From Hahellaceae bacterium (lineage in GTDB: Bacteria > Pseudomonadota > Gammaproteobacteria > Pseudomonadales > Oleiphilaceae), in assembly GCA_016744695.1 (NCBI GenBank), contig JADGDV010000001.1, forward strand, positions 62,001-126,000: a stretch of DNA of 64,000 nucleotides, read 5' to 3'. The notes under the pieces are model-generated. The model saw nothing but the letters and a program-made list of their open reading frames with translations, did no database searches and was not told where the DNA came from. The first letter of the stretch is position 1. The number at the start of each line of letters is the position of its first letter. Positions 56,969 to 64,000 of the stretch are shown here, piece after piece. The translations under genes and the position numbers were made by a program.

Positions 56969-58690
56969 ATGAATAAATTTATTTACCCCTCTTTCCGCTT
57001 AATGAATAGCTTGAGCTATAGTAACAAGTTTACACTTATTGCTTCACTCATAGCTGTTCCGCTCATTGTCATTGCAACAAGCCTTGCAATACAGTTCCAC
57101 ATATCAGTAGAACGAGTACAGGAGCAACAGACAGGCTTACAACATATTAGGTTATCTACCCAACTTATAAGGGAACTTGAAAATTTAAGAGATAATCATG
57201 TTCTGGCTTTTCTCGCTCGCGTTGAAGATATTGATTTTGGCTTTAATAAAACTCAAGATAAAACACTCGCCTTAATTAATAAAATCGAAGCCTCCCCTGA
57301 TCTTTATCAACAGCAATACACTCAAGACTTTATAAAAGATCTAAAAGAAGAGGTTTCTACTCTTGGTATCGCACCTGGAATGGAAGCCGTTAGAATCGTC
57401 TATTTGTTTGACAACGCAGAGCTACGAGTTGAAAAAGCAAGAGCGTGGAGAGTATCTCTTGAAAACAAGTACAACATTACCTCTAGTACAGATCAAAGTG
57501 TTGTTGCATTAATAAACCTTATACTTAACGATATGTACCAGCTATCTAAACCCCTAGGCAAAGCACGTACATATGGCACTTATTATCTAACACAACACTA
57601 TATTAGCTCGAACGGTGCTGATGCCATTGATACAACCTACCAAACCTTAAACCATGAAATTGAAAACTTAACTATAAAACTAAAGTCTATTAAATCTACA
57701 CTTCAAATTAAGCATGCGTCACCCATGATAGCCCCCGTTATTAGAGCGCTCATAAATACTCGCAACTTACTTGACGATAAACTCATTCAATCATTAGAGC
57801 AAAACTACGACCCCTACCTTTATTATTACGCGGTTACACAGGACATTGAGCAGGTTTATATTTTTATTGAAGGTGCATTTAATATTGCTGACGCCATACA
57901 AAATGATATATATGAAGAAAAAATAAATAGTTTAAAAGTTTTTTACATTTTAGTAGCAACCATCGGTTTGTTATTTATCTATTTATATATTGGTTTCTTC
58001 TATTCTATAAAACTCAACATAAAAACATTAATACGTTCAGCTAATAAAGTCGCAAATGGCGATTATTTAAGTGCGATCAAAGTATCTTCAGAAGATGAAC
58101 TTAAATTATTAAGTATCACTATGGATAATATGCGACAACAACTGGACGCAAGAGAGCATAAGCTTAAAGAACTTAGCATTACCGATGGCCTCACTAACCT
58201 TAAAAATAGGAAATACTTTGATGACACATTAGAGGTGGAGGTAGCCAAAAGTAACCGTTCAAACACCCCTATTTCACTCATCATGCTCGACATTGATCAC
58301 TTCAAATCAATTAACGATAACTATGGTCATCAAGCGGGAGATAAGTGTCTCATAGAGATGTCAGCCACCTTAACAGACCTTATGAGAAGGAAAAGTGATC
58401 TAGTCGCACGTTATGGGGGTGAAGAGTTCATCATACTTCTACCCAATACGGATAAAGACCATGCTAAAGCCTTATCTGAGCTTATTCGAGTGAGTATTGG
58501 TCAATTAAACATCGAGACAGAGAGTTCAACTATTAGCTTCACCGCCAGCCTAGGGATAGCTACAGTAATTCCTCCTGCCCATTTCAACCATGAAAAACTT
58601 ATAACCGTTGCCGATAGCGCACTCTATACCGCAAAAGAACAAGGAAGAAATCGTTGCATCTTCAAATCAGTGGTTTTAGACAATGCTTAA
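56969..58690 (+). CDS. Membrane diguanylate cyclase with periplasmic sensor and HAMP
   Basis: 573 residues. N-terminal TM (~22-45), a ~280-residue helical periplasmic domain resembling nitrate/nitrite-sensing types, second TM (~325-350), HAMP (~352-405) and GGDEF. The cyclase site is intact (GGEEF, 483-487) and the inhibitory I-site RKSD (474-477) lies exactly five residues before it, so product inhibition is expected. It makes c-di-GMP from GTP in response to a periplasmic signal. Its last eight bases overlap the start of the DUF1329 gene. Confidence 0.93.
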   Translation: MNKFIYPSFRLMNSLSYSNKFTLIASLIAVPLIVIATSLAIQFHISVERVQEQQTGLQHIRLSTQLIRELENLRDNHVLAFLARVEDIDFGFNKTQDKTLALINKIEASPDLYQQQYTQDFIKDLKEEVSTLGIAPGMEAVRIVYLFDNAELRVEKARAWRVSLENKYNITSSTDQSVVALINLILNDMYQLSKPLGKARTYGTYYLTQHYISSNGADAIDTTYQTLNHEIENLTIKLKSIKSTLQIKHASPMIAPVIRALINTRNLLDDKLIQSLEQNYDPYLYYYAVTQDIEQVYIFIEGAFNIADAIQNDIYEEKINSLKVFYILVATIGLLFIYLYIGFFYSIKLNIKTLIRSANKVANGDYLSAIKVSSEDELKLLSITMDNMRQQLDAREHKLKELSITDGLTNLKNRKYFDDTLEVEVAKSNRSNTPISLIMLDIDHFKSINDNYGHQAGDKCLIEMSATLTDLMRRKSDLVARYGGEEFIILLPNTDKDHAKALSELIRVSIGQLNIETESSTISFTASLGIATVIPPAHFNHEKLITVADSALYTAKEQGRNRCIFKSVVLDNA

Positions 58691-60017
58691 ACCTGTATAT
58701 ATAAAATATTTAACCGCTTTAGTATTTAGTTACTTTATTGTTAATGCCTGCTTGGCGGCTAATACTATCACTCGTATGGGAGCAGAGAGATCTGCAAACT
58801 CTAATGGGTCAATCCCTGAATGGAAAGGCGGCCTTACACAACGAGAAAGAACAGGCCCTCATCATAAAAACCCATATGAAAAAGAAAAGCCTTTATTTAT
58901 CATTACGAATGAAAACTGGAAAAAGCATAAGAAAAATTTAACGGAAGGCCACATAGCCTTACTTAAACACTACCCTAAAACGTTTAAAATGCCTGTATAT
59001 CCAACCCACCGTTCAGCCTCATTCCCTGAATGGGTACTGGAAAATACGGAGAAAAACAAAAATTCAGCCACTTTGACTGAAGACGGCATGGGAATTGAGA
59101 ATGCCTTAGGGGGTATACCTTTCCCTCAACCCCAAAATGGACTAGAGGCTATTTGGAATCACCTGGTTCGCTGGAGAGGAATCCTTCTTCAACGCGTAAC
59201 CTTTGAAGCGGTAGCATTCAACAACGGCATAGTTAATTCACTTAGAACAAAACAGGAAGTGAGCTTTAATTTCTATAAACCCAGAAAAGACCCTAATGCC
59301 TATGACAATATTTTATTTTATTACACATCTTTTATCATAGAGCCTGCCCGGCTGGCAGGTGGAGCACTGTTAACAGTAGACACATTGAACCAAAGTAAAA
59401 AACCTCGCCAAGTGTGGGGTTATGATGCAGGCAGCCACCGAGTCAGACGTATCCCTAATGTAAGCTATGATAGCCCAGCGCTGCTTGCTGAGAGCTTAAG
59501 AACAACCGACGACACCGATATATTCAATGGTGCAACAGACCGTTTTTCATGGCAGTTACTAGGTAAAAAAGAAATTTATATTCCCTATAATAACTATCAA
59601 TTGACATCACCTTCCGTTAGTTATGAAGCACTGCTTACACCAAACCATATAAACCCTGATTACACTCGCTACGAACTACATCGAGTATGGGTAGTTGAAG
59701 CAACACTTAAAAAGAAAAGTCGACACATTTATAGCCGAAGAACATATTATCTTGATGAAGACAGTTGGAGTATTGCCACAGCAGACCAGTATAATCTGTC
59801 GGGTAAGCTATGGCGTATCAGCATTGCTTATCTTAAAAATTTCTATGAACTACCTGGGGTATTATCGTCTGCTGACGCCTTTCATGACCTTCGAACAGGA
59901 AATTATCATGTTCAAGGCTTAACCAATGAGGAGCGGCACTCCGAAGTTTTCAGTAATGAATTCCCACCTAAAGAATACTTTACGCCCAGCGCATTACGAC
60001 AACGAGTACACCGCTAA
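58683..60017 (+). CDS. DUF1329 periplasmic/outer-membrane-associated protein
   Basis: 444 residues, signal peptide ending near CLA-AN. The family pattern (ITRMGAERSANSNGSIPEWKGGL, GGIPFPQPQNGLEAIWNH, VWGYDAGSHRVRRIP, LHRVWVVEATLK) is complete. DUF1329 proteins have a LolA/LolB-like fold and are often found with RND exporters for hydrophobic compounds. No exporter is next to it here. The eight-base overlap with the diguanylate cyclase strongly suggests co-translation, so it may supply or bind the cyclase's periplasmic signal. Function inferred only. Confidence 0.88.
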   Translation: MLKPVYIKYLTALVFSYFIVNACLAANTITRMGAERSANSNGSIPEWKGGLTQRERTGPHHKNPYEKEKPLFIITNENWKKHKKNLTEGHIALLKHYPKTFKMPVYPTHRSASFPEWVLENTEKNKNSATLTEDGMGIENALGGIPFPQPQNGLEAIWNHLVRWRGILLQRVTFEAVAFNNGIVNSLRTKQEVSFNFYKPRKDPNAYDNILFYYTSFIIEPARLAGGALLTVDTLNQSKKPRQVWGYDAGSHRVRRIPNVSYDSPALLAESLRTTDDTDIFNGATDRFSWQLLGKKEIYIPYNNYQLTSPSVSYEALLTPNHINPDYTRYELHRVWVVEATLKKKSRHIYSRRTYYLDEDSWSIATADQYNLSGKLWRISIAYLKNFYELPGVLSSADAFHDLRTGNYHVQGLTNEERHSEVFSNEFPPKEYFTPSALRQRVHR

Positions 60018-60027
60018 ATTTACTACC

Positions 60028-60822
60028 TTAATTTCTACGAGCAATCACATGTATATAACGGCCAAGCGATAAATAAGGCTCTTGACGACACAGTAGCTTT
60101 TCCATATGCAAGATATCTTCATAACTACGACTAGCCTGTAAGTCCCGCGTTAAGTAATCATGCACAACTCTAATACCAGTCTTACTCACCACCGAAAAAC
60201 CAGCAGATGCAAGCCAGCCATATACATCTTCAGGGTCTAGTGGACTAATGGGTGTGAGCCCTCCTCTTTCACCTACAAAATCATTTGAAACAACTTTACG
60301 AAAGTTGCCTCTAAGTAAATTTTTCATGATAACCGAGTGCTTGTTGTAGAACATGAGAGAAATATACCCCCCTTCATGAACGTGGGTCATCACTTGCTTT
60401 AAGCCCGCTTCAGGGTCAGCTAGCCATTCAAGTACCGCATGAAATACAACTAGATCAAAAGAATTTTTTTCTAGCTGTTCAAGTTGGTTTATTGAAAGGT
60501 TTTTTAATTGATAATGTGAATCGCATACCTGCTGTTCAGAAAAGTGCTCGGCAGCCAATGCAAGCATATCGGTTGATATATCTGTGAGCGTAATATTATG
60601 ACCAGACTGAGCCAATCGGGCAGATATCTGCCCTATGCCTCCCCCAACATCTAATACTGAAAGTGACTTTTCTTTGTCAATGTCATTAAGTAGGTGGTCA
60701 CTTAAGTCTTCCCATAACAACTGAAGTCTAATTTCACCTTTTGAGGAACCATAAATCTTTTTCTTAAAATGCTCAGCAAGACCGTCAAAATTACGGTCTT
60801 CTTGATTAATAGTTTTACTCAT
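60028..60822 (-). CDS. cmoM: tRNA 5-carboxymethoxyuridine methyltransferase
   Basis: 264 residues. Adds a methyl group to cmo5U34 in tRNA wobble positions. The start of the protein, DRNFDGLAEHFKKKIYGSSKGEIRLQLLWEDL, is a CmoM/SmtA hallmark; SAM-binding VLDVGGGIGQISARLAQ and the AVLEWLADP catalytic segment follow. Eighteen bases downstream of rsmC, probably the same transcript. Confidence 0.93.
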   Translation of the reverse strand: MSKTINQEDRNFDGLAEHFKKKIYGSSKGEIRLQLLWEDLSDHLLNDIDKEKSLSVLDVGGGIGQISARLAQSGHNITLTDISTDMLALAAEHFSEQQVCDSHYQLKNLSINQLEQLEKNSFDLVVFHAVLEWLADPEAGLKQVMTHVHEGGYISLMFYNKHSVIMKNLLRGNFRKVVSNDFVGERGGLTPISPLDPEDVYGWLASAGFSVVSKTGIRVVHDYLTRDLQASRSYEDILHMEKLLCRQEPYLSLGRYIHVIARRN

Positions 60823-60839
60823 CAGATTAGCCGTTGCTC

Positions 60840-61847
60840 TTACCTGTAGGCCTTGTATACACGAAACTTAGTACTTTCTGTAACAGCTTCAAAACGATCT
60901 AATGCACCATCAATGATATCTGAGTATTTAAGAAAACTATTAGCCACGAGGCGTAAAGGTGCCGCTTTAGTCATATGATCTGGCAATTTGCGTATAAAGG
61001 TTTCAGTCGTTGCGTAATTTGTTTTAACACCGCTATGAAAAGGAGGATTGGTAAACACTCCGTTAAATCGACCGGTTACATCCTGAAAACCATTTGAAGG
61101 GTAAACTTTTCCTTTAAGGTTATTTCTGGCTAATGTTTTTTCTGCGCAATATAAGGCAAGCGCATTAATATCAATAAGCTCAACCATCGCTTCAGGGTTT
61201 TTCTTTACCAACATGGCACCTAATACGCCACAGCCGCAGCCGAAATCAAGTATTCTACCAGAAGGGATTTTACCTAAATTATCAAGTAGCAGAGAGGTTG
61301 CGTCATCAAGACGGCCATGGCTGAACACACCCGGTATTGATATGACGGTTAGTTGATCGTCACCTGACACAACTTCATATTCTTTTAGCCAGTCATCTAG
61401 GTTAAAAGGTTTATTCTTAACTGTTTTTATTACACTCCATAACTGACAGTGACGTGCCGAATCAAGTTTTTCAGGATGCTCCCCAACTACTTGAAGCTTT
61501 TTAGATACACTGTTAATACCTTCTTTTTTAGCCCCCACCAGAAAAAGCTCAGCCCCCATCTCTAATGTTGATGAGACCATTGCAAACAAAAGGTCTAATT
61601 CAGGCTTAGATTTTGGCATAAACATCAAAACTTGTTTAAAGGTTTGATCTGTTTCTAAGGTCGCTCCCCAAGATACGTTCTCGAAACCACGCTTCGAAAG
61701 CGTAGAATATACAGAGTAATCCCAGGTGAAAGCTTGCTTGTAAGATAGTTCACCTAATAAATCATCATCGGGCATACCAACAACCAATAAAGATGACGCA
61801 TCAAATTCTTTTAGGTTTCTGATAATAACCTGTGAGGTATTTTGCAT
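60840..61847 (-). CDS. rsmC: 16S rRNA (guanine1207-N2)-methyltransferase
   Basis: 335 residues: inactive N-terminal and active C-terminal methyltransferase folds. SAM motif ILDFGCGCGVLGAMLV and catalytic NPPF in GVFTNPPFHSGVKTNY are intact. Methylates G1207 of 16S rRNA. It resembles RlmG at 52634-53812, the related 23S enzyme. Confidence 0.94.
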   Translation of the reverse strand: MQNTSQVIIRNLKEFDASSLLVVGMPDDDLLGELSYKQAFTWDYSVYSTLSKRGFENVSWGATLETDQTFKQVLMFMPKSKPELDLLFAMVSSTLEMGAELFLVGAKKEGINSVSKKLQVVGEHPEKLDSARHCQLWSVIKTVKNKPFNLDDWLKEYEVVSGDDQLTVISIPGVFSHGRLDDATSLLLDNLGKIPSGRILDFGCGCGVLGAMLVKKNPEAMVELIDINALALYCAEKTLARNNLKGKVYPSNGFQDVTGRFNGVFTNPPFHSGVKTNYATTETFIRKLPDHMTKAAPLRLVANSFLKYSDIIDGALDRFEAVTESTKFRVYKAYR

Positions 61848-61923
61848 AGGAACTAGTCTCGTTTAAAAAAAGAGGATTATAACTTAATAAAGTACCTATT
61901 CGGTAACTACTTCCGCCCTTCTT

Positions 61924-62778
61924 CTACGGGTCAAAAATAGTATGATCATAACGAATAGTTAATTGGGTATAATATTGTTCAGCAACCGCAATGGCATCGG
62001 GTACTTCATAGCGGTGTACTCGTTTTATAGCCTCCATTACACTTAAATCTAAAACAAAATCACCACTACTTTGAGTAATTGTGGCATTAACCAGATAACC
62101 CTCACCATTTAATACAATGCCAATTGTCCCCCTCCCTTCCCTTACTGCTTTTCTTGGAGTAATTAGCTTCTCTGTAATTTGTTGCATCATTCGTTTCAAA
62201 TAAAGATTCTGCATCTTCAATTTATCAGATTTGTTCTCACTAAAAACCTGCTTACTTTTTGTTTCACTGAGCTGGTCACTTTTATCAGGTTTAGGCTCTT
62301 TATTTTCTTGTTGTTTATTCTTTGGCTGATCATTTACCACAACCTGCTTTTTCTTTTTAATTTCAGGCTTACTATCTTCTATTGCCTCTTTTTTCTTTTC
62401 TTTTGCTTTTTCGCCCAAGGTATCAGAACTATCTTCGCCGACCAGTTCATCGGGTTTATATTTATTCACTTCACGGTCTGTATTATTTGACGAAGAAAAT
62501 GTGTCTGCATTGTGCATAGGTAGATGTTGTTCTTGCTCAACAGGCTCTACTTTGTCTTGTTTATTCTTTTGGGGTTTAGGGGCTGGTTTTTCTTTAGGCA
62601 GAGGATTTGGCTGTGGGGGCTCGGGAGGCTGTTGCAGTGTCACTTGAACCGTTGTACTTTCTAAAGGGTCTGGCTTGAAGAGTTCTTTAACATCCACCCA
62701 CCACCAAGCAATGGCATGCAGTAAGATACTGACAACCAGCAATATCGAGAAAATGATCTTAGACTGCCGATTCAGCAT
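61924..62778 (-). CDS. TonB-like energy-transducer protein
   Basis: 284 residues. One N-terminal membrane helix (IIFSILLVVSILLHAIAWWW), a Pro/Lys/Glu-rich periplasm-spanning linker (PPEPPQPNPLPKEKPAP), and a C-terminal TonB-type domain (RGTIGIVLNGEGYLVNATI, VMEAIKRVHRYEVPDAI). TonB proteins carry proton-motive energy to outer-membrane receptors. ExbB, ExbD and TonB-dependent receptors are not in the window. The shortened C-terminus relative to classical TonB may mean a specialised form. Confidence 0.85.
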   Translation of the reverse strand: MLNRQSKIIFSILLVVSILLHAIAWWWVDVKELFKPDPLESTTVQVTLQQPPEPPQPNPLPKEKPAPKPQKNKQDKVEPVEQEQHLPMHNADTFSSSNNTDREVNKYKPDELVGEDSSDTLGEKAKEKKKEAIEDSKPEIKKKKQVVVNDQPKNKQQENKEPKPDKSDQLSETKSKQVFSENKSDKLKMQNLYLKRMMQQITEKLITPRKAVREGRGTIGIVLNGEGYLVNATITQSSGDFVLDLSVMEAIKRVHRYEVPDAIAVAEQYYTQLTIRYDHTIFDP

Positions 62779-62911
62779 GGAATGAAGCTGCTCTTATTCA
62801 ATTTCTTATCAAATGTTAACGTGATAACGTATCACCCCAGCTCTATTATTAAATGGAACGCAAAAGCGTTCATTTACTTATTTTTTATTATGATTAACTA
62901 TAGGCTTTCTA

Positions 62912-63097
62912 ATGTCTAACGTCGTGCAATTCAAACGCCCGTCTCTTAAAGAAGAACACAAAGGAAACACGCTGTGCAAAAGCGGCTTCCATAAGTGGGT
63001 TATTATTACTGAAAAGCAGTTTGATGTTAAGCAAGGTAAACTAGTGACTAGCTATCAATGCAGCAGATGTGGCAAAAATAAAGTTAAAGCTATTTAG
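62912..63097 (+). CDS. Small zinc-ribbon-like protein
   Basis: 61 residues, similar to conserved small proteins of Pseudomonas and relatives that start MSNVVQFKRPS. A CKSGFHKW motif and a C-terminal CSRCGKNK could form one zinc site from a single Cys, His and a CxxC. Role unknown; the basic, zinc-ribbon character suggests RNA or protein contact. Ends four bases from the convergent pseudouridine synthase gene. Confidence 0.75.
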   Translation: MSNVVQFKRPSLKEEHKGNTLCKSGFHKWVIITEKQFDVKQGKLVTSYQCSRCGKNKVKAI

Positions 63098-63100
63098 CTG

Positions 63101-63817
63101 CTAAGCTTTAACCTCAGGCCACTTTAACAACCATGGCTGTGAATACTGCTGAATAACGTCTTTAAAAATCGGGCTTATAAAATGTTCACCTATTGAAGGC
63201 AAGCTTGTAAAGCGGTAGCTCTGTTGACCAAACTCAAATGCTAAAGCAAAGGCATGTAAATAGCCTCTATCCCACTGACCGGCTGTTTCAGCGCTATATA
63301 TGCTATCTCCCATAACAGGGGCACCAATACTTTTTAATGCCACTCTTATCTGGTGAGTTTTGCCGGTTTTAGGGCGCATTAGATAAAGGCGCTTCCCGGG
63401 CTCAAGTGAGGTCGAAACAAACTGAGTGATAGCAGGGTTTTCCGTCGTTTTACATAGCTTCCATGAACGTCGTCGAGAACGCTCCATGTCACCCTTTATT
63501 AAACCTTGTTTCTTGGTAGGTTTACGATCTGAAATAGCTAGATAATACTTTTCTACAAGGCGCTCTCTGAAAAGCCTTGATAACTCCCTGTTACTCTCTT
63601 CTGTTCTGGCTAAAATAAGTAATCCAGACGTCAATTTATCTAATCGATGTACAGGATAAAGCTCCTTAAAGCCTAAAGCCGCTTTAACACGCTCAACAAT
63701 ACCGAGCACGTCATCTTCAGTATGAAATGATATACCTGGCATTTTATCTATAATAACAAACCAGTCATTACACTCTATTAACTTGAAGTCGTCATAGTGT
63801 GGCTCTTGTGAAGACAT
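63101..63817 (-). CDS. RluA-family pseudouridine synthase
   Basis: 238 residues, without an S4 domain. The catalytic HRLDKLTSGLLILART (catalytic Asp near residue 59), RLFRERLVEKYYLAI and KTHQIRVALKSIG, GDSIY motifs are complete. It isomerises uridine in tRNA or rRNA; substrate unassigned (fits the TIGR01621-type RluA subgroup). Six bases from the partial upstream gene. Confidence 0.85.
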   Translation of the reverse strand: MSSQEPHYDDFKLIECNDWFVIIDKMPGISFHTEDDVLGIVERVKAALGFKELYPVHRLDKLTSGLLILARTEESNRELSRLFRERLVEKYYLAISDRKPTKKQGLIKGDMERSRRRSWKLCKTTENPAITQFVSTSLEPGKRLYLMRPKTGKTHQIRVALKSIGAPVMGDSIYSAETAGQWDRGYLHAFALAFEFGQQSYRFTSLPSIGEHFISPIFKDVIQQYSQPWLLKWPEVKA

Positions 63818-63822
63818 AAAAC

Positions 63823-64000
63823 TTACTCACTCACGGTAAAAATACGGCGAACTTCATCACGTTTAAGCATCAGTCTATCTTTAGCTAAATTGACTGGAAA
63901 CAGTGACAAATCTTTAATAAAATCTAGTGTCATGGTGACCTTAGACATACCTTTATACATATTAAGGTAGGTACCCACCATAGCAAAAATAGAACGGGAT
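63823..64000 (-). CDS. C-terminal end of an unidentified gene, truncated by window edge
   Basis: The frame is open to the right edge. The last 58 residues contain YLNMYKGMSKVTMTLDFIKD, LFPVNLAKDRLMLKRDEV and end VRRIFTVSE. I do not recognise the family. It ends five bases before the pseudouridine synthase start, so it is probably the upstream partner in a short operon. Confidence 0.6.
   Translation of the reverse strand, partial: SRSIFAMVGTYLNMYKGMSKVTMTLDFIKDLSLFPVNLAKDRLMLKRDEVRRIFTVSE

Overview
This window looks like chromosomal DNA of a free-living, probably marine gammaproteobacterium related to the Pseudomonas/Oceanospirillales group. The evidence is a full Na+-pumping NADH:quinone reductase operon (nqrABCDEF-apbE-nqrM), the Pseudomonas-like gene order nqr - long-form gap - mfd - csiV - mtiP - nagZ - L,D-transpeptidase - psrA, several c-di-GMP proteins, and an AT-leaning base composition. 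Most of the window is core chromosome. I see no phage, transposon, rRNA or CRISPR array.

Layout. 1-2000: the end of a PEGA/MORN-repeat protein and a response regulator with a C-terminal membrane anchor. 2039-4918: a GGDEF-EAL sensor protein. 5008-15663: a tightly packed seven-gene minus-strand operon, the unusual part of the window. 15999-19399: a two-domain pterin synthase-like protein, tRNA-Glu and tRNA-Ala, gltX and gloC. 19552-26363: orphan znuA, an AEC transporter, a lipoprotein, dusA, tal-terB and a glycerophosphodiesterase. 26417-35125: sthA and the nqr operon with its two maturation factors. 35536-45775: the Pseudomonas-like block. 46061-50938: an orphan PilB/MshE-type ATPase, amtB, a membrane protein and a CBS protein. 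50947-64000: mainly tRNA/rRNA modification (dusC, rlmG, cmoM, rsmC, an RluA-family enzyme), riboflavin synthase, msrA, a thioesterase, a diguanylate cyclase coupled to a DUF1329 protein, and a TonB-like protein.

Main candidate for an undescribed system. In transcription order the operon encodes: a UbiA-type membrane prenyltransferase; a class I HMG-CoA reductase fused to an aminoglycoside-phosphotransferase-type kinase; a phosphohistidine dikinase with the architecture of rifampicin phosphotransferase; a double-GNAT acyltransferase-like protein; an OleC-like acyl-adenylating enzyme; a CDP-alcohol phosphatidyltransferase; and a CarS (CDP-archaeol synthase)-like protein. Stops and starts overlap or are separated by at most about 60 bases, so the genes are probably one transcription unit. 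Mevalonate formation, phosphorylation, prenyl transfer, acyl activation, CDP activation of a lipid and head-group transfer together suggest a dedicated pathway for an isoprenoid-containing or mevalonate-derived polar lipid. No other mevalonate-pathway gene is present in the window. The product is unknown and the pathway is an inference.

Regulatory sites that fit their genes: two PsrA-type boxes upstream of psrA; a sigma-54 promoter with an NtrC-like palindrome upstream of amtB; a consensus promoter with GC-rich discriminator for the tRNA pair; an FNR/ANR-like site in the nqr upstream region; and three repeated TACAAAT-type elements upstream of the lipid operon.
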